Of a DNA stretch of 64,000 bases, positions 49,674-58,339 are shown one piece after another. Position 1 is the first letter of the stretch. Each line of letters opens with the position of its first letter. The stretch is from the NCBI GenBank assembly GCA_017477465.1, contig JAFUVU010000046.1, positions 22,611 to 86,610 of the forward strand. The letters run 5' to 3'. The translations under genes and the position numbers were made by a program. The stretch comes from Bacteroidales bacterium. Its GTDB lineage: Bacteria; Bacteroidota; Bacteroidia; Bacteroidales; UBA932. Under the pieces are notes generated by a model. It had not been told where the DNA came from. It ran no database searches and worked only from the letters and a program-made list of their open reading frames with translations.

Positions 49674-50975
49674 ATGTCTAAACAAAGATTTCTACTTTTA
49701 ATCTGCCTGGCGCTGATTGTCGCCGCCTGCCAGCCGGAAAATAATCCGGAGCCGAGTCCGGCATCCAACACCGAATGGATCACCCGTCCGGACGGCTTCC
49801 AACAGAACTACACTCTGGATCAGATGGTAATTCTGAGCCGACACAATATACGCTCCCCTCTCGTGAGCAAAAACTCTGTCTTGACACGCCTCACCAACAG
49901 CGAGTATCAGTGGTTCGCATGGGAAGGAACGCCCAGCACTCTCACGGCCAAAGGCACAAGGCTGGAAGCTAAAATGGGCTCCTTCTTCAATGAGTGGCTA
50001 AGCAAAAAGGACATCCTGTCCCAGTACCAGGCCGACAATTACTCCTTCCGTTTCTATGCCAACGCAAAGCAGCGCTGTCAGGTAACGGCCAGAACTTTTG
50101 CCGATGCCCTCCTCCCCGGCGTCAACCCCAGGGTCGAGATGAACGTCCAGTTCGACACGATGGACCCGGTATTCAATCCGCAGATAACCAAACTTACGGA
50201 CAGCTTTACCACCAAGGCCCAGAAAGAAATCAAGGACATATTCGGCAATCTTGACGAAGGAGTTGCCGATGCTTACCAAATGCTGCAGGATGTGATCGAC
50301 ATCACAAATGCGCCGTCATATCCCGACACTACATCCTTCAGCCAGTTCCCGTCGGCCGTAAACTTCAAGTTGAATGCAGAGCCGTCGATGAGCGGCGGTC
50401 TAAAAATGGCCTGCACGGTGTCTGACGCCCTGTCCCTGCAGTATTACGAAGAGCCCGACGAGCTGAAGGCGGCCTTCGGCCATGAACTGACTTTCGACGA
50501 CTGGGTCACCATAGCGTCGGTGAAAGAGTGGTACGGCGATGCACTCTTCACAGCGCCTTCCGTTGCTGTAAATGTCGCTCATCCCTTGCTCCAGGTCATC
50601 CTGGACGAGATTCAGAACGAGAAACGCACCTTCACCCTCCTCTGCGGCCACGATTCCAACATCGGCAGCGTACTTGCAGCCCTGGAAGCGGAACTTCCCG
50701 ACCTGCCCGGCTCAATCGAAAAACGCACCCCCATCGGCGGGAAACTGGTATTTGAATGCTTCAAAGGGGCCGACGGAGTATCCTACGCAGACCTGATACT
50801 TGTATATGCGACGGCGCAGCAGCTGAAAGACGAGAGCACCCTTTCCTTCAACAATCCCCCGGCAGGCGTCAAGATAACGCTGAAAGGCCTCCGGCAGAAT
50901 GCCGACGGTCTTTACAGCCTTGCCGATGTAGAACAGCGCCTGTCAAAAGCAATCGAAGCATACGATGCTCTATAG
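49674..50975 (+). CDS. Histidine acid phosphatase lipoprotein (phytase/glucose-1-phosphatase type)
   Basis: 433 residues. Lipobox VAAC (Cys 19). The catalytic motif is LSRHNIRSP (RHxxRxP type, about residue 56), and the proton-donor motif is GHDSNIGS (about residue 325), the HD pair of clade-2 histidine phosphatases. It hydrolyses phosphomonoesters in the envelope; phytate, glucose phosphate or other substrates are possible. A YiiX-like gene starts four bases after it. Confidence 0.9.
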   Translation: MSKQRFLLLICLALIVAACQPENNPEPSPASNTEWITRPDGFQQNYTLDQMVILSRHNIRSPLVSKNSVLTRLTNSEYQWFAWEGTPSTLTAKGTRLEAKMGSFFNEWLSKKDILSQYQADNYSFRFYANAKQRCQVTARTFADALLPGVNPRVEMNVQFDTMDPVFNPQITKLTDSFTTKAQKEIKDIFGNLDEGVADAYQMLQDVIDITNAPSYPDTTSFSQFPSAVNFKLNAEPSMSGGLKMACTVSDALSLQYYEEPDELKAAFGHELTFDDWVTIASVKEWYGDALFTAPSVAVNVAHPLLQVILDEIQNEKRTFTLLCGHDSNIGSVLAALEAELPDLPGSIEKRTPIGGKLVFECFKGADGVSYADLILVYATAQQLKDESTLSFNNPPAGVKITLKGLRQNADGLYSLADVEQRLSKAIEAYDAL

Positions 50976-50979
50976 TCCC

Positions 50980-51642
50980 ATGAAAAGAACACTTACATCA
51001 ATCCTGCTGCTCTCCCTTTGCTTTGCCTGCAGCCCGCGTCAGGAGCAGCTTCGCTCCGGCGACCTTGTCTTCGTAGGAATTCCGCTGGACTACAGCATCG
51101 ACGAAGACTCGATGAGCCAGGCCATATCGGAGAGCACCGGAAAAGGAGAACTGAACCTTATCCACGTAGCCATTGCCGATGTTGACAAAGACGGCACATA
51201 TATCATTGACGCCACCCTCAAGCGCGGAGTGGACAGGCATCCGCTGGACAGTTTTATCACCGACTTCACCCTTAAGGACGGCAGCCTGCCGGTCTTTGTT
51301 GTGAAACGGCTGAAAAAGGGCATCACTGCCCCCGAATGTATCAAAAATGCAATTTCGTTCTGCGGAGAACCCTACGACACCGTATTCCGCGAAGGGAACG
51401 GAGCCCATTACTGCTCCGAACTGGTACGTGACAGCTACCTGACGCCGGACGGGCAATACATCTTTGAGCAAACACCCATGAACTGGAAAGACTCAAACGG
51501 TGAAATTCCCGTTTACTGGACCCAGCTGTTCGGCATGATGGGGATGGAAGTACCTCAGGGTGAGCCTGGTACCAACCCTCAGGAAATGGCTATGAGCCCG
51601 GCCCTGGAAAGCGTAAATGTTACGCTGACTTCTTGTCGGTAA
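50980..51642 (+). CDS. YiiX/YebB-like permuted NlpC/P60 hydrolase lipoprotein
   Basis: 220 residues. Lipobox CFAC at the signal end. RSGDLVFVG, LIHVAIADVDKDG (His) and HYCSELVRDSY (Cys) give the permuted papain-like order of the DUF830/YiiX family, which acts on amide or thioester bonds in the envelope. ATG 50980 is chosen because it opens the signal peptide. It is linked to the phosphatase; its 3' end overlaps the convergent SDR gene by 23 bases. Confidence 0.85.
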   Translation: MKRTLTSILLLSLCFACSPRQEQLRSGDLVFVGIPLDYSIDEDSMSQAISESTGKGELNLIHVAIADVDKDGTYIIDATLKRGVDRHPLDSFITDFTLKDGSLPVFVVKRLKKGITAPECIKNAISFCGEPYDTVFREGNGAHYCSELVRDSYLTPDGQYIFEQTPMNWKDSNGEIPVYWTQLFGMMGMEVPQGEPGTNPQEMAMSPALESVNVTLTSCR

Positions 51643-52471
51643 CGCCTTTAATCTTTAGCTTTAGAAACATACTGTTCACCCAGTCCCACCAGCTTGTGGG
51701 CATGACAGCATGGGAAGTAACCATCAGATGCGCCCCGCGGCCGATCCTGTATCGAGCACGGGGATGCTTTTTGCGCACGGCCTTAAGGATGGCTTTTGTT
51801 ACCACGGAAGGCTTTGAGAGCCAAGGCTGGGAATAGGCAAAATGCATGAGAGCGGCCATATTGTCGGCGCCGGCCTCATAGACTGTGCCGCGGGAGGATT
51901 CGCTCAGATGATCGGCCGCAATGTCGCCCCATTCAGTGCCGATTGCACCGGGCTCGATAATAACCACGTCTATGCCGAAAGGCTTGAGCTCCATGCGCAG
52001 GGCGTCGCTTAGGGCTTCCACGGAGAATTTTGATACATTATACCAGCCGCCGTACTGGAGAACAGCCTTGCCGGCAACTGAAGCCACGTTGATAATCCGG
52101 CCGCTGTGCTGCGCCCTCATGATGGGCAGAACAAGCTGGCAAAGCCTGGCCAGTCCGAAAACGTTCACTTCCTGCTGGCGTCTCGCCTCGGCCATTGATA
52201 CGTTTTCTATAGCGCCGAAATAGCCGTACCCTGCGTTGTTGATGAGTACGTCGATGCGACCCTCGGCGTCATAGACCGCCGCTACGCCTGCCTGCATGGA
52301 GGCTTCGTCGGTTACATCCATTTTGATGGGGATGACTCCGAATGCCTTCAGCGGTTCCATTCTCTCGATACGCCTTGCGGCTGCATATACACGATGGCCT
52401 TCACGGGCGAGGGCCGCTGCTGCGTCGTAGCCGATTCCGCTACTGGCGCCGGTAATAAGTATAATCTTCAT
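51620..52471 (-). CDS. Short-chain dehydrogenase/reductase
   Basis: 283 residues. Classical SDR: TGASSGIG (NADP loop, about residues 7-14), LINNAGYGYFG, and the catalytic YNVSK with upstream Ser in VASVAG. The C-terminal region (SHAVMPTSWWDWVNSMF) could make a membrane-interacting helix. Substrate unknown. The start at 52471 is set by the Rossmann fold; the open frame continues to 52567 across the promoter. Confidence 0.9.
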   Translation of the reverse strand: MKIILITGASSGIGYDAAAALAREGHRVYAAARRIERMEPLKAFGVIPIKMDVTDEASMQAGVAAVYDAEGRIDVLINNAGYGYFGAIENVSMAEARRQQEVNVFGLARLCQLVLPIMRAQHSGRIINVASVAGKAVLQYGGWYNVSKFSVEALSDALRMELKPFGIDVVIIEPGAIGTEWGDIAADHLSESSRGTVYEAGADNMAALMHFAYSQPWLSKPSVVTKAILKAVRKKHPRARYRIGRGAHLMVTSHAVMPTSWWDWVNSMFLKLKIKGVTDKKSA

Positions 52472-52492
52472 TGGCTCAGGTTTTTCAAGGCG

Positions 52493-52500
52493 CAAATATA
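52493..52500 (-). promoter_or_regulatory. -7 box (TATATTTG) for the SDR gene
   Basis: TAnnTTTG match on the minus strand, 21 nt before the chosen ATG. Confidence 0.65.
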
Positions 52501-52573
52501 AAATATTGTCGCGAGACCAGCAAATACGCTGCCGATTATCTGAAAAATCGTAAGCCAATCGGCCCAAAATGAT

Positions 52574-52581
52574 TATATTTG
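52574..52581 (+). promoter_or_regulatory. -7 box (TATATTTG) immediately before the EamA gene
   Basis: The box ends four nt before the ATG at 52586, so transcription from it would give a leaderless or nearly leaderless mRNA. Confidence 0.6.
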
Positions 52582-52585
52582 CAAT

Positions 52586-53485
52586 ATGAAAAAGCTTTTT
52601 CCTGCATATTTGGCAGCCATGGGAACGGTTATCCTGTGGTCAATGTCCTACATCTGGGCCGACAGGCTGCTAGCCCTTCAGATACCCGTGGAATTCTTTG
52701 TCCCCGTGCGCATTCTCATGGCCGGCGGGCTGCTGTTTCTACTTAACCTCATCACCCGTCAGAAGATGCGCATCCACAGGCAGGACTGGTTCAAATTCAT
52801 CCTCCTGGCCGCCTGCATGCCCTTCATATACTTCGTAGCCGAAACCTACGGCCTCAAATTCACCGAATCCCCCACCATCACCTCTCTCATAATAGCAACC
52901 AATCCGCTGTTTGCAATGGCGGCCGGGATGCTCATTTTCAAGGAAAACTTCAGCAAAGTCAATATCCTGGGCGTTTTCATCACGCTCATCGGCCTTTGGC
53001 TGGTCACATACACCCGCACCCATACAGGCCCCATGTTCTGGCTGGGCATTGGCATACTTTTCATCGCCGTCATCTCGGAGGTAAGCCAGATTTCCTTCAC
53101 CAAGGACCTGTCGGCCAGATATGCGCCCTCGGTGATTGTGATGTACCAGTTCCTCTTCGGCGCAGTGCTGTTTTCGCCCCTTTTCTTCACTAAAGGCATT
53201 GCCAATTTTGACGCTTCGCTCTACCTCAGCTGGCCGGTGCTGTACCCCACCCTGGCACTTGCGCTGCTCTGCTCGGCCACGGCTTTCACCATCTGGGCCT
53301 TCGCCATCAAGAACCTGGGAGTGGCGCGCACCAGCGTTTTCCTTGCCGTCGTGCCGCTCATAACCGCCGTCCTGGCATGGGCGCTGGGCGAAGAAACCCT
53401 GGCCGCACTCCAGTGGGGCGGTCTTGCTATTGCCATGGTTGGGATTTTCCTTACTCAGTTGCAGCAGCAGGACGCACAATCTTAA
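52586..53485 (+). CDS. EamA/DMT family transporter
   Basis: 299 residues with ten predicted helices in two EamA repeats (about 5-140 and 150-290; GLKFTESPTITSLIIATNPLF in the first, GVARTSVFLAVVPLITAV in the second). Drug/metabolite exporter or amino-acid permease; substrate unknown. Its 3' end overlaps the convergent DUF4249 gene by 35 bases. A -7 box almost abuts the ATG. Confidence 0.9.
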   Translation: MKKLFPAYLAAMGTVILWSMSYIWADRLLALQIPVEFFVPVRILMAGGLLFLLNLITRQKMRIHRQDWFKFILLAACMPFIYFVAETYGLKFTESPTITSLIIATNPLFAMAAGMLIFKENFSKVNILGVFITLIGLWLVTYTRTHTGPMFWLGIGILFIAVISEVSQISFTKDLSARYAPSVIVMYQFLFGAVLFSPLFFTKGIANFDASLYLSWPVLYPTLALALLCSATAFTIWAFAIKNLGVARTSVFLAVVPLITAVLAWALGEETLAALQWGGLAIAMVGIFLTQLQQQDAQS

Positions 53486-54308
53486 CGCCCTTCTCTTTCT
53501 CCACGCCGTAACCGGCCCAATAGCCCAGCGCACCCGAAACGTTGGAATAAGAATCTGTGCCTGAGGGATTTTGGTTAAAGGCGCTGTAGGCGGTCTTGTA
53601 CTCAAAATCGTTCCAATAGCGGTAGATTTCCTCGGTCATCGTGCACAGCTTCACGGAAAGGGAGTCGCCTTCCATGATATTTGGCAGAATGGCGAAATCC
53701 ATCAGCCGCTGGGTACTGAAAAGGAACAGCTCCGTGTAGCCGTTCATCACGTCATCGGCCGCAAAGGCGAAGGTGGAGGGGTGATAATGGCTGTCCCGTC
53801 CTTCGGTGCGGGTGAAAACCTTGTAGTAATTGCCCCTTTCCTGCGGGTCCACGAAGCCGCACATGACGGTGGCGGTGCTGTCGGCCCCTACGTCTTTGAC
53901 GTAGACCGTATCCAGAGGAACAGGGACCGGGATTACCGTAGTGGCGGTGGCTACGTAGTCCTTATATTCAACTGTAAGGCTGTATCGCTTGCCCACTTCG
54001 CCCACTATGCGGTCCGTCGTGAAGATATATGGCGGGAAATACTCCGGATCCGGAACGCCGGTAAGGACGACGCTCTTTTCCCCGTCGCTTACGGTAACTT
54101 TAGCCCAGCGGGCCATGTGGTCCATGAAATCCCGCACGCTAATCTGCTGCCCGGTAGTTATGCCGATAGATTCCGACAGCATCACCACGGGATGACCGCC
54201 GTTTTCTATCCAGCCTTCCACCACCAGGCGGGATTCGCCGGGGGTTTCGGCCTTGCGGCAGGAGGCCAGGGCAAGGAGGGCAAGCAATATGACAGGGAGT
54301 TTTTTCAT
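53451..54308 (-). CDS. DUF4249 family lipoprotein
   Basis: 285 residues. Lipobox LASC (Cys 17). The opening RLVVEGWIENGGHPVVMLSES (in parts) and the mid YSLTVEYKDYVATATTVIPVPVPLD pattern fit DUF4249, outer-membrane lipoproteins that pair with TonB receptors in the way SusD pairs with SusC. It follows the receptor gene by three bases. The ligand is unknown. Confidence 0.88.
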   Translation of the reverse strand: MKKLPVILLALLALASCRKAETPGESRLVVEGWIENGGHPVVMLSESIGITTGQQISVRDFMDHMARWAKVTVSDGEKSVVLTGVPDPEYFPPYIFTTDRIVGEVGKRYSLTVEYKDYVATATTVIPVPVPLDTVYVKDVGADSTATVMCGFVDPQERGNYYKVFTRTEGRDSHYHPSTFAFAADDVMNGYTELFLFSTQRLMDFAILPNIMEGDSLSVKLCTMTEEIYRYWNDFEYKTAYSAFNQNPSGTDSYSNVSGALGYWAGYGVEKEKGVKIVRPAAATE

Positions 54309-54311
54309 CGC

Positions 54312-56333
54312 TTAGAAGGTGCAGAAGAAGGCTATAGAGGGCAGGAACTTGGCGTATATGGCCATGGGACGGAACTCGTAGGCCGTGAGGTCCTGGTTGA
54401 TATGGACGCCATAGGCCACGGCATTCTCTCTGCCCAGCACATTGTACATGGAGAAATTAAGGCCGCACTTGCCTTTAGGGCCCTTTTTGATATACCAGTT
54501 TGCCGATACGTCCAGCTTCACATAAGCGGGCAGGCGCTCCGCATTGTAAGGACCGTATTCGCACACCAGGCGGCTTCCGCTCACGTAAAAGGACTTTGGA
54601 CGGGTGTACGGAGCACCGGAGGCGGCTACGAAGGTGGCGCCTACATCCCATCGGCCAAAGTCGTAGGTTGCTACGATGTCCAACTCATGGAGACGTTCGT
54701 GGTTTGAGGAGTATTCGATGCCGTCGTGGAAGTCGTCGAAGGTGCGGAGACTGCGGGAGAAAGCATAGCTCACCCAGCCTGTGAGGGGGCCTTTCTGCCG
54801 CTGGAGCATAAGGTTGATTCCGTATGCACGCCCATGCCCTTTGAGCACGCTGCGCGAAAGGTTATAATGCCCTGTGATAATGTCCAGGGCCGATCCCACA
54901 TACTCCAACTGATTATACAGCATTTTATAATAGAGTTCGGCCGATACTGACCACGCTCCCTGGAAAGGCTGCACGTTGTAGGCTAGGGAGAAGCAATGGG
55001 CCCACTGGGGATCCTGCAGGGAGCCTGCCGCCATCCAGAATTCGGCCGGAAGACCGGTGTTGGTGATTCCGCCCTGGAAGAGGTTCTGCCTGCGAAGGCC
55101 GTAGCGAAGGTCCAGTTTGCCGGCGTCCATCATGTTGGCCACAAGGTCCACTTCCGGGGTGAGGCCCAAGTAGCTCTTCTTCTCCGGGCTAAGGTACCAG
55201 TTAAGGCCAAGGCCGGCTTTCAGCTCCAACCAGTAGCCTATAATGCGGCTGTACTGTGCCGTGGCCGATGCCTCCATGGCGTGCTGCTCAGGCACCTGCC
55301 CATTGTTGCCGTAGTCGCTGACGTGGCCTTCGCTCTTGGGATTTTGCGGCTGGATGTGATAATAGCTGTATCGGGCGCCGAACTCCCAGTCCCGCCATTT
55401 GAGCGTGTTGCGATAGCCATAATCGCGGATGTAGGACTCCATCCGGCCTGAAATCTTGAAAGCCTCCATCGTAGGATCCAGGCCGAAGGTGGTGGCATAA
55501 GCCGTCTGCTTGAGGGTAGCCTCCGGGAAATAGTGATTCCAATGTACCGCACCCAGTGCGTTGTACCAGTCCCCCTCCATTTTTTCCACCGAGCCGCCGC
55601 GTACTGTGCCTTTGTCCAGACTGCCGAAGACATCCACCCACACGCGGTCACGTGCACCGGGTTTCCAGGTCCAGGTGAGGTTGGCGTCGGTGAAGCCGTA
55701 GCGGATGGGATAGCCCGCAAACTGGAGGATATTCCCGTAAACAAGATTAATGAACGTACGCCGTGCACTGATCTTCAGGGACGATTTTCCCATAGGTATA
55801 TCGAAAGTCCCCTGGGCCGACAGGAGGCCGACGGAAAAGTCCCCGCTCCAGCGGCGTGCCACCGTGTCCGGAAGCTGCATGTCTATCACTCCCCCTATGC
55901 GGGATTCCAGCCCTGCCGATGTGGCATAACGCATCCCTTTGAAATGCGGGGTGTTGAATACGGAGAAAAAGCCAAGAAGGTGGGAGGCGCCGTAAATGGG
56001 GACACCGGACTGGGAGATGAGGGTGTGCGAATGGTCGCTCCCTTGCATGTACAGGCCGCCTTCCACCTCCGTGTTCACCTGCACGCTGGGGAGCAGGCGC
56101 ACGAAGCGGATGGGGTCTGCATTTCCCAGAAAGGAGGGGATGGCGGCTATCTTGTCGGCATTTACTGTGCCGCTGATGCCCTTTTGGTTCAGGATCATTG
56201 GCGGGACTGCCCGCTCGGTTATGACGGAACGGTCCAGGGACAGATGGGCGACGGTGTCCGGCTCCTGGGCTTTCAGGCCCAGGCAGAAAAGCAGCGATAT
56301 GGCTGCTATGACACTATTCCGTAGGAAGCCCAT
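54312..56333 (-). CDS. TonB-dependent outer-membrane receptor
   Basis: 673 residues with a signal peptide (1-22, ending LKAQ). Plug domain about 35-160 (NADPIRFVRLLPSVQV, GGLYMQGSDHSHTLISQSGVPIYGASHLLG in parts), then a 22-strand-type barrel. The N-terminal carboxypeptidase-like domain common in SusC-type receptors is absent. The C-terminal strand ends in a Phe-rich FFCTF. It imports a ligand with the DUF4249 partner. ATG 56333 is chosen for the signal; it overlaps the upstream lipoprotein gene by 20 bases. Confidence 0.9.
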   Translation of the reverse strand: MGFLRNSVIAAISLLFCLGLKAQEPDTVAHLSLDRSVITERAVPPMILNQKGISGTVNADKIAAIPSFLGNADPIRFVRLLPSVQVNTEVEGGLYMQGSDHSHTLISQSGVPIYGASHLLGFFSVFNTPHFKGMRYATSAGLESRIGGVIDMQLPDTVARRWSGDFSVGLLSAQGTFDIPMGKSSLKISARRTFINLVYGNILQFAGYPIRYGFTDANLTWTWKPGARDRVWVDVFGSLDKGTVRGGSVEKMEGDWYNALGAVHWNHYFPEATLKQTAYATTFGLDPTMEAFKISGRMESYIRDYGYRNTLKWRDWEFGARYSYYHIQPQNPKSEGHVSDYGNNGQVPEQHAMEASATAQYSRIIGYWLELKAGLGLNWYLSPEKKSYLGLTPEVDLVANMMDAGKLDLRYGLRRQNLFQGGITNTGLPAEFWMAAGSLQDPQWAHCFSLAYNVQPFQGAWSVSAELYYKMLYNQLEYVGSALDIITGHYNLSRSVLKGHGRAYGINLMLQRQKGPLTGWVSYAFSRSLRTFDDFHDGIEYSSNHERLHELDIVATYDFGRWDVGATFVAASGAPYTRPKSFYVSGSRLVCEYGPYNAERLPAYVKLDVSANWYIKKGPKGKCGLNFSMYNVLGRENAVAYGVHINQDLTAYEFRPMAIYAKFLPSIAFFCTF

Positions 56334-56886
56334 TTTCAATGAGATAATCGATAAGAGATTCTGTGAACACCACGCCGGTGACTGCGTATGACGTGCCGTC
56401 GGGGAAGCGGAAGACAGGCTCGGGATTGTCACCCAGCAGCTCCACGCCCAGTTTGGCTACTGCCTCTTTGCCGTCATAAACATCTATGTCCCAGTTGTTT
56501 TCCCAGTCTTCCCATTCTGTGGACAGGGTGGGTTTTACAACGCCGGACATGAATGGGCCGCCGTAAAAATAAGCGTCAAAGGCAACGCCTCCTTCCTTAA
56601 TGCTGAAAATCATTTTAAGGAGGATGAGCATGTCTTTTTCCAGCCTGTAAACGGGTTTTCCGTCTAGGCCCAGTTCCAAGGTGCTATGCTTCAGGATAAA
56701 GTCCTTGGGGTCTTCCAGGTTGGGAACGTCAAGGGCTTGGATGAATGGGGCGTAGGAATCGGCCAGATGCTGTTTCTGCTGCTCTATGGGACTAAGTTCA
56801 TGCTGCGGGACTTCCTGCGTGGAAGCCTTGTTGCACGCCACGGCCGCCAGAGCCGCAAGCAGACAGATATGGAGTATCTTTTTCAC
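56314..56886 (-). CDS. Lipoprotein upstream of a TonB receptor, unknown function
   Basis: 190 residues. Lipobox AVAC (Cys 18). The mature part includes a helical segment (ELSPIEQQKQHLADSY) then a beta-rich stretch (STEWEDWENNWDIDVYDG). The pattern resembles DUF4840-like Bacteroidales proteins, but I am not sure. First gene of a three-gene operon with the receptor and DUF4249 protein. Confidence 0.75.
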   Translation of the reverse strand: MKKILHICLLAALAAVACNKASTQEVPQHELSPIEQQKQHLADSYAPFIQALDVPNLEDPKDFILKHSTLELGLDGKPVYRLEKDMLILLKMIFSIKEGGVAFDAYFYGGPFMSGVVKPTLSTEWEDWENNWDIDVYDGKEAVAKLGVELLGDNPEPVFRFPDGTSYAVTGVVFTESLIDYLIENGLPTE

Positions 56887-56909
56887 TAGTTTAGCCGAAG
56901 TTTAGCGTG

Positions 56910-56917
56910 CAAAGATA
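56910..56917 (-). promoter_or_regulatory. -7 box (TATCTTTG) for the TonB-receptor operon
   Basis: TAnnTTTG match on the minus strand, 23 nt before the lipoprotein ATG. Confidence 0.65.
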
Positions 56918-57010
56918 CGCAAAACTCCGGCCAAACTGTTATTCAAAAGGAACTAATTTATATCCTATAAGCCAAATACGCCGCGGAAACTATGGGGTAC
57001 CTCTCGGCAG

Positions 57011-58339
57011 TTACTTGCAGAGCATGATGTCCAGGATCATGCTGTCGGTGGTTTTCATGCCGGCGGAGCCGATGGCACCTACGTTCCGGATGGTCTTTTC
57101 GACATCGTCTTCCACTATGCCGTCGGTGGAGGGGATGCAGGTGCCGCGTAGGGCCAGAACGGCCGATTGCACAGCGCAGGACACACCGGAAGCCACTTTC
57201 ATGGCGCAGCCTACCTTGGCGCCGTCGCAGACCATGCCGGTGATGTTGCCGGCCATGTTCTTGATGGCGTAGCACACCTCGTCATACCCGCCGCCCTGCA
57301 GATACACGATGCCGCAGGCGCTGCCGGTAGAAGCCACCACGCAGCCGCAGAGGGCGCTGAGCTTTCCAAGGTAGTGCTTGATGTGGATTGCCACAAGATT
57401 GCTGAGAATGAGCGCACGGGCGAGGGGCTCATCGGAAACGTCATACTTTAGTGCGTATGCGATTACGGGCATGCTGACGGTGATGCCCTGGTTGCCGCTG
57501 CCGCTGTTACTCATGGCGGGAAGCGTGCTGCCGGCCATGCGCGCGTCGGAGGCTGCGGCGGTCATACCCATCGCGTAGCTCATGAAATCGTCGCCGAAAA
57601 CCTCCTTCTGGTTCTCCCTGATGGCCTTGCCAACCTTGAGACCGTAGTCTCCGCGGAGGCCTTCCTCGGCCAGGGCAAGATTGAGTTCGCGGTCTCCGAG
57701 AATGAAAGAAATGCTTTCATAGGGGGCCGACAGCGCAAAATCCCAGATATCCTTCACCGTAAGGTCATAGGCTTCCGGCCGATATTCCTTGGCAGCCGCT
57801 GCCGATTCGGAACTCATGAGGATCTTGTCGGCAAAGGAGGTTTCGACTATGCGGTCGTGGTCGTCTTCTATGACGGCGTAGGCATGAGGGTCAACCTCTG
57901 CGCTGGCCTGCAGGCCGCCTTCCACGGAGACGGTTGCCTTCACGTAGAGGAGATGCTCCGTATCGGCCACTGAGATGTGTACGCAGCCATTTGAAACAAG
58001 TTCCTTGGCCCTTTCCACGGCCTCCGGAGTGAGTCCTTTAAGCACTTCGAGGCCTTTTGAAGAATCCCCGCAAACTGCGCCCAGGGCAGCGGCAACGGGA
58101 AGGCCGACCATGCCGGTGCCGGGAATGCCAACTCCCATGCCGTTTTTGAGGATGTTGCCGCTTACCGCGATGTCCAGCCTGAAATCGGCCTGCATGCGCC
58201 AGCAGTCGCAGCATGAGCAGTTGTCATTAATAATTTCCGCAGCCTTGGCAACGGCCAGGGCTACGGCAATTGGTTCTGTACAGCCTAATGCGGGCTTTAC
58301 TTCGCGCTTTATAAGAGCAATTATTTCTTCACCTGTCAT
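57011..58339 (-). CDS. L-cysteine desulfidase-like protein (UPF0597, CyuA/YhaM)
   Basis: 442 residues. UPF0597 proteins resemble L-serine dehydratase alpha subunits and, in E. coli CyuA and archaeal CdsB, degrade L-cysteine to pyruvate, ammonia and sulfide with an Fe-S cluster. Visible: KPALGCTEPIAVALAVAKAAE at the N-terminus, SGNILKNGMGVGIPGTGMVGLP (in parts), SNSGSGNQGITVSMPV and AGSACGIVYL-type sequence near residue 340 (STGSACGIVYLQGGGY). An unusual CSCCDCW cluster lies near residue 42. Its ATG overlaps the dsbD stop by four bases. Confidence 0.9.
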   Translation of the reverse strand: MTGEEIIALIKREVKPALGCTEPIAVALAVAKAAEIINDNCSCCDCWRMQADFRLDIAVSGNILKNGMGVGIPGTGMVGLPVAAALGAVCGDSSKGLEVLKGLTPEAVERAKELVSNGCVHISVADTEHLLYVKATVSVEGGLQASAEVDPHAYAVIEDDHDRIVETSFADKILMSSESAAAAKEYRPEAYDLTVKDIWDFALSAPYESISFILGDRELNLALAEEGLRGDYGLKVGKAIRENQKEVFGDDFMSYAMGMTAAASDARMAGSTLPAMSNSGSGNQGITVSMPVIAYALKYDVSDEPLARALILSNLVAIHIKHYLGKLSALCGCVVASTGSACGIVYLQGGGYDEVCYAIKNMAGNITGMVCDGAKVGCAMKVASGVSCAVQSAVLALRGTCIPSTDGIVEDDVEKTIRNVGAIGSAGMKTTDSMILDIMLCK

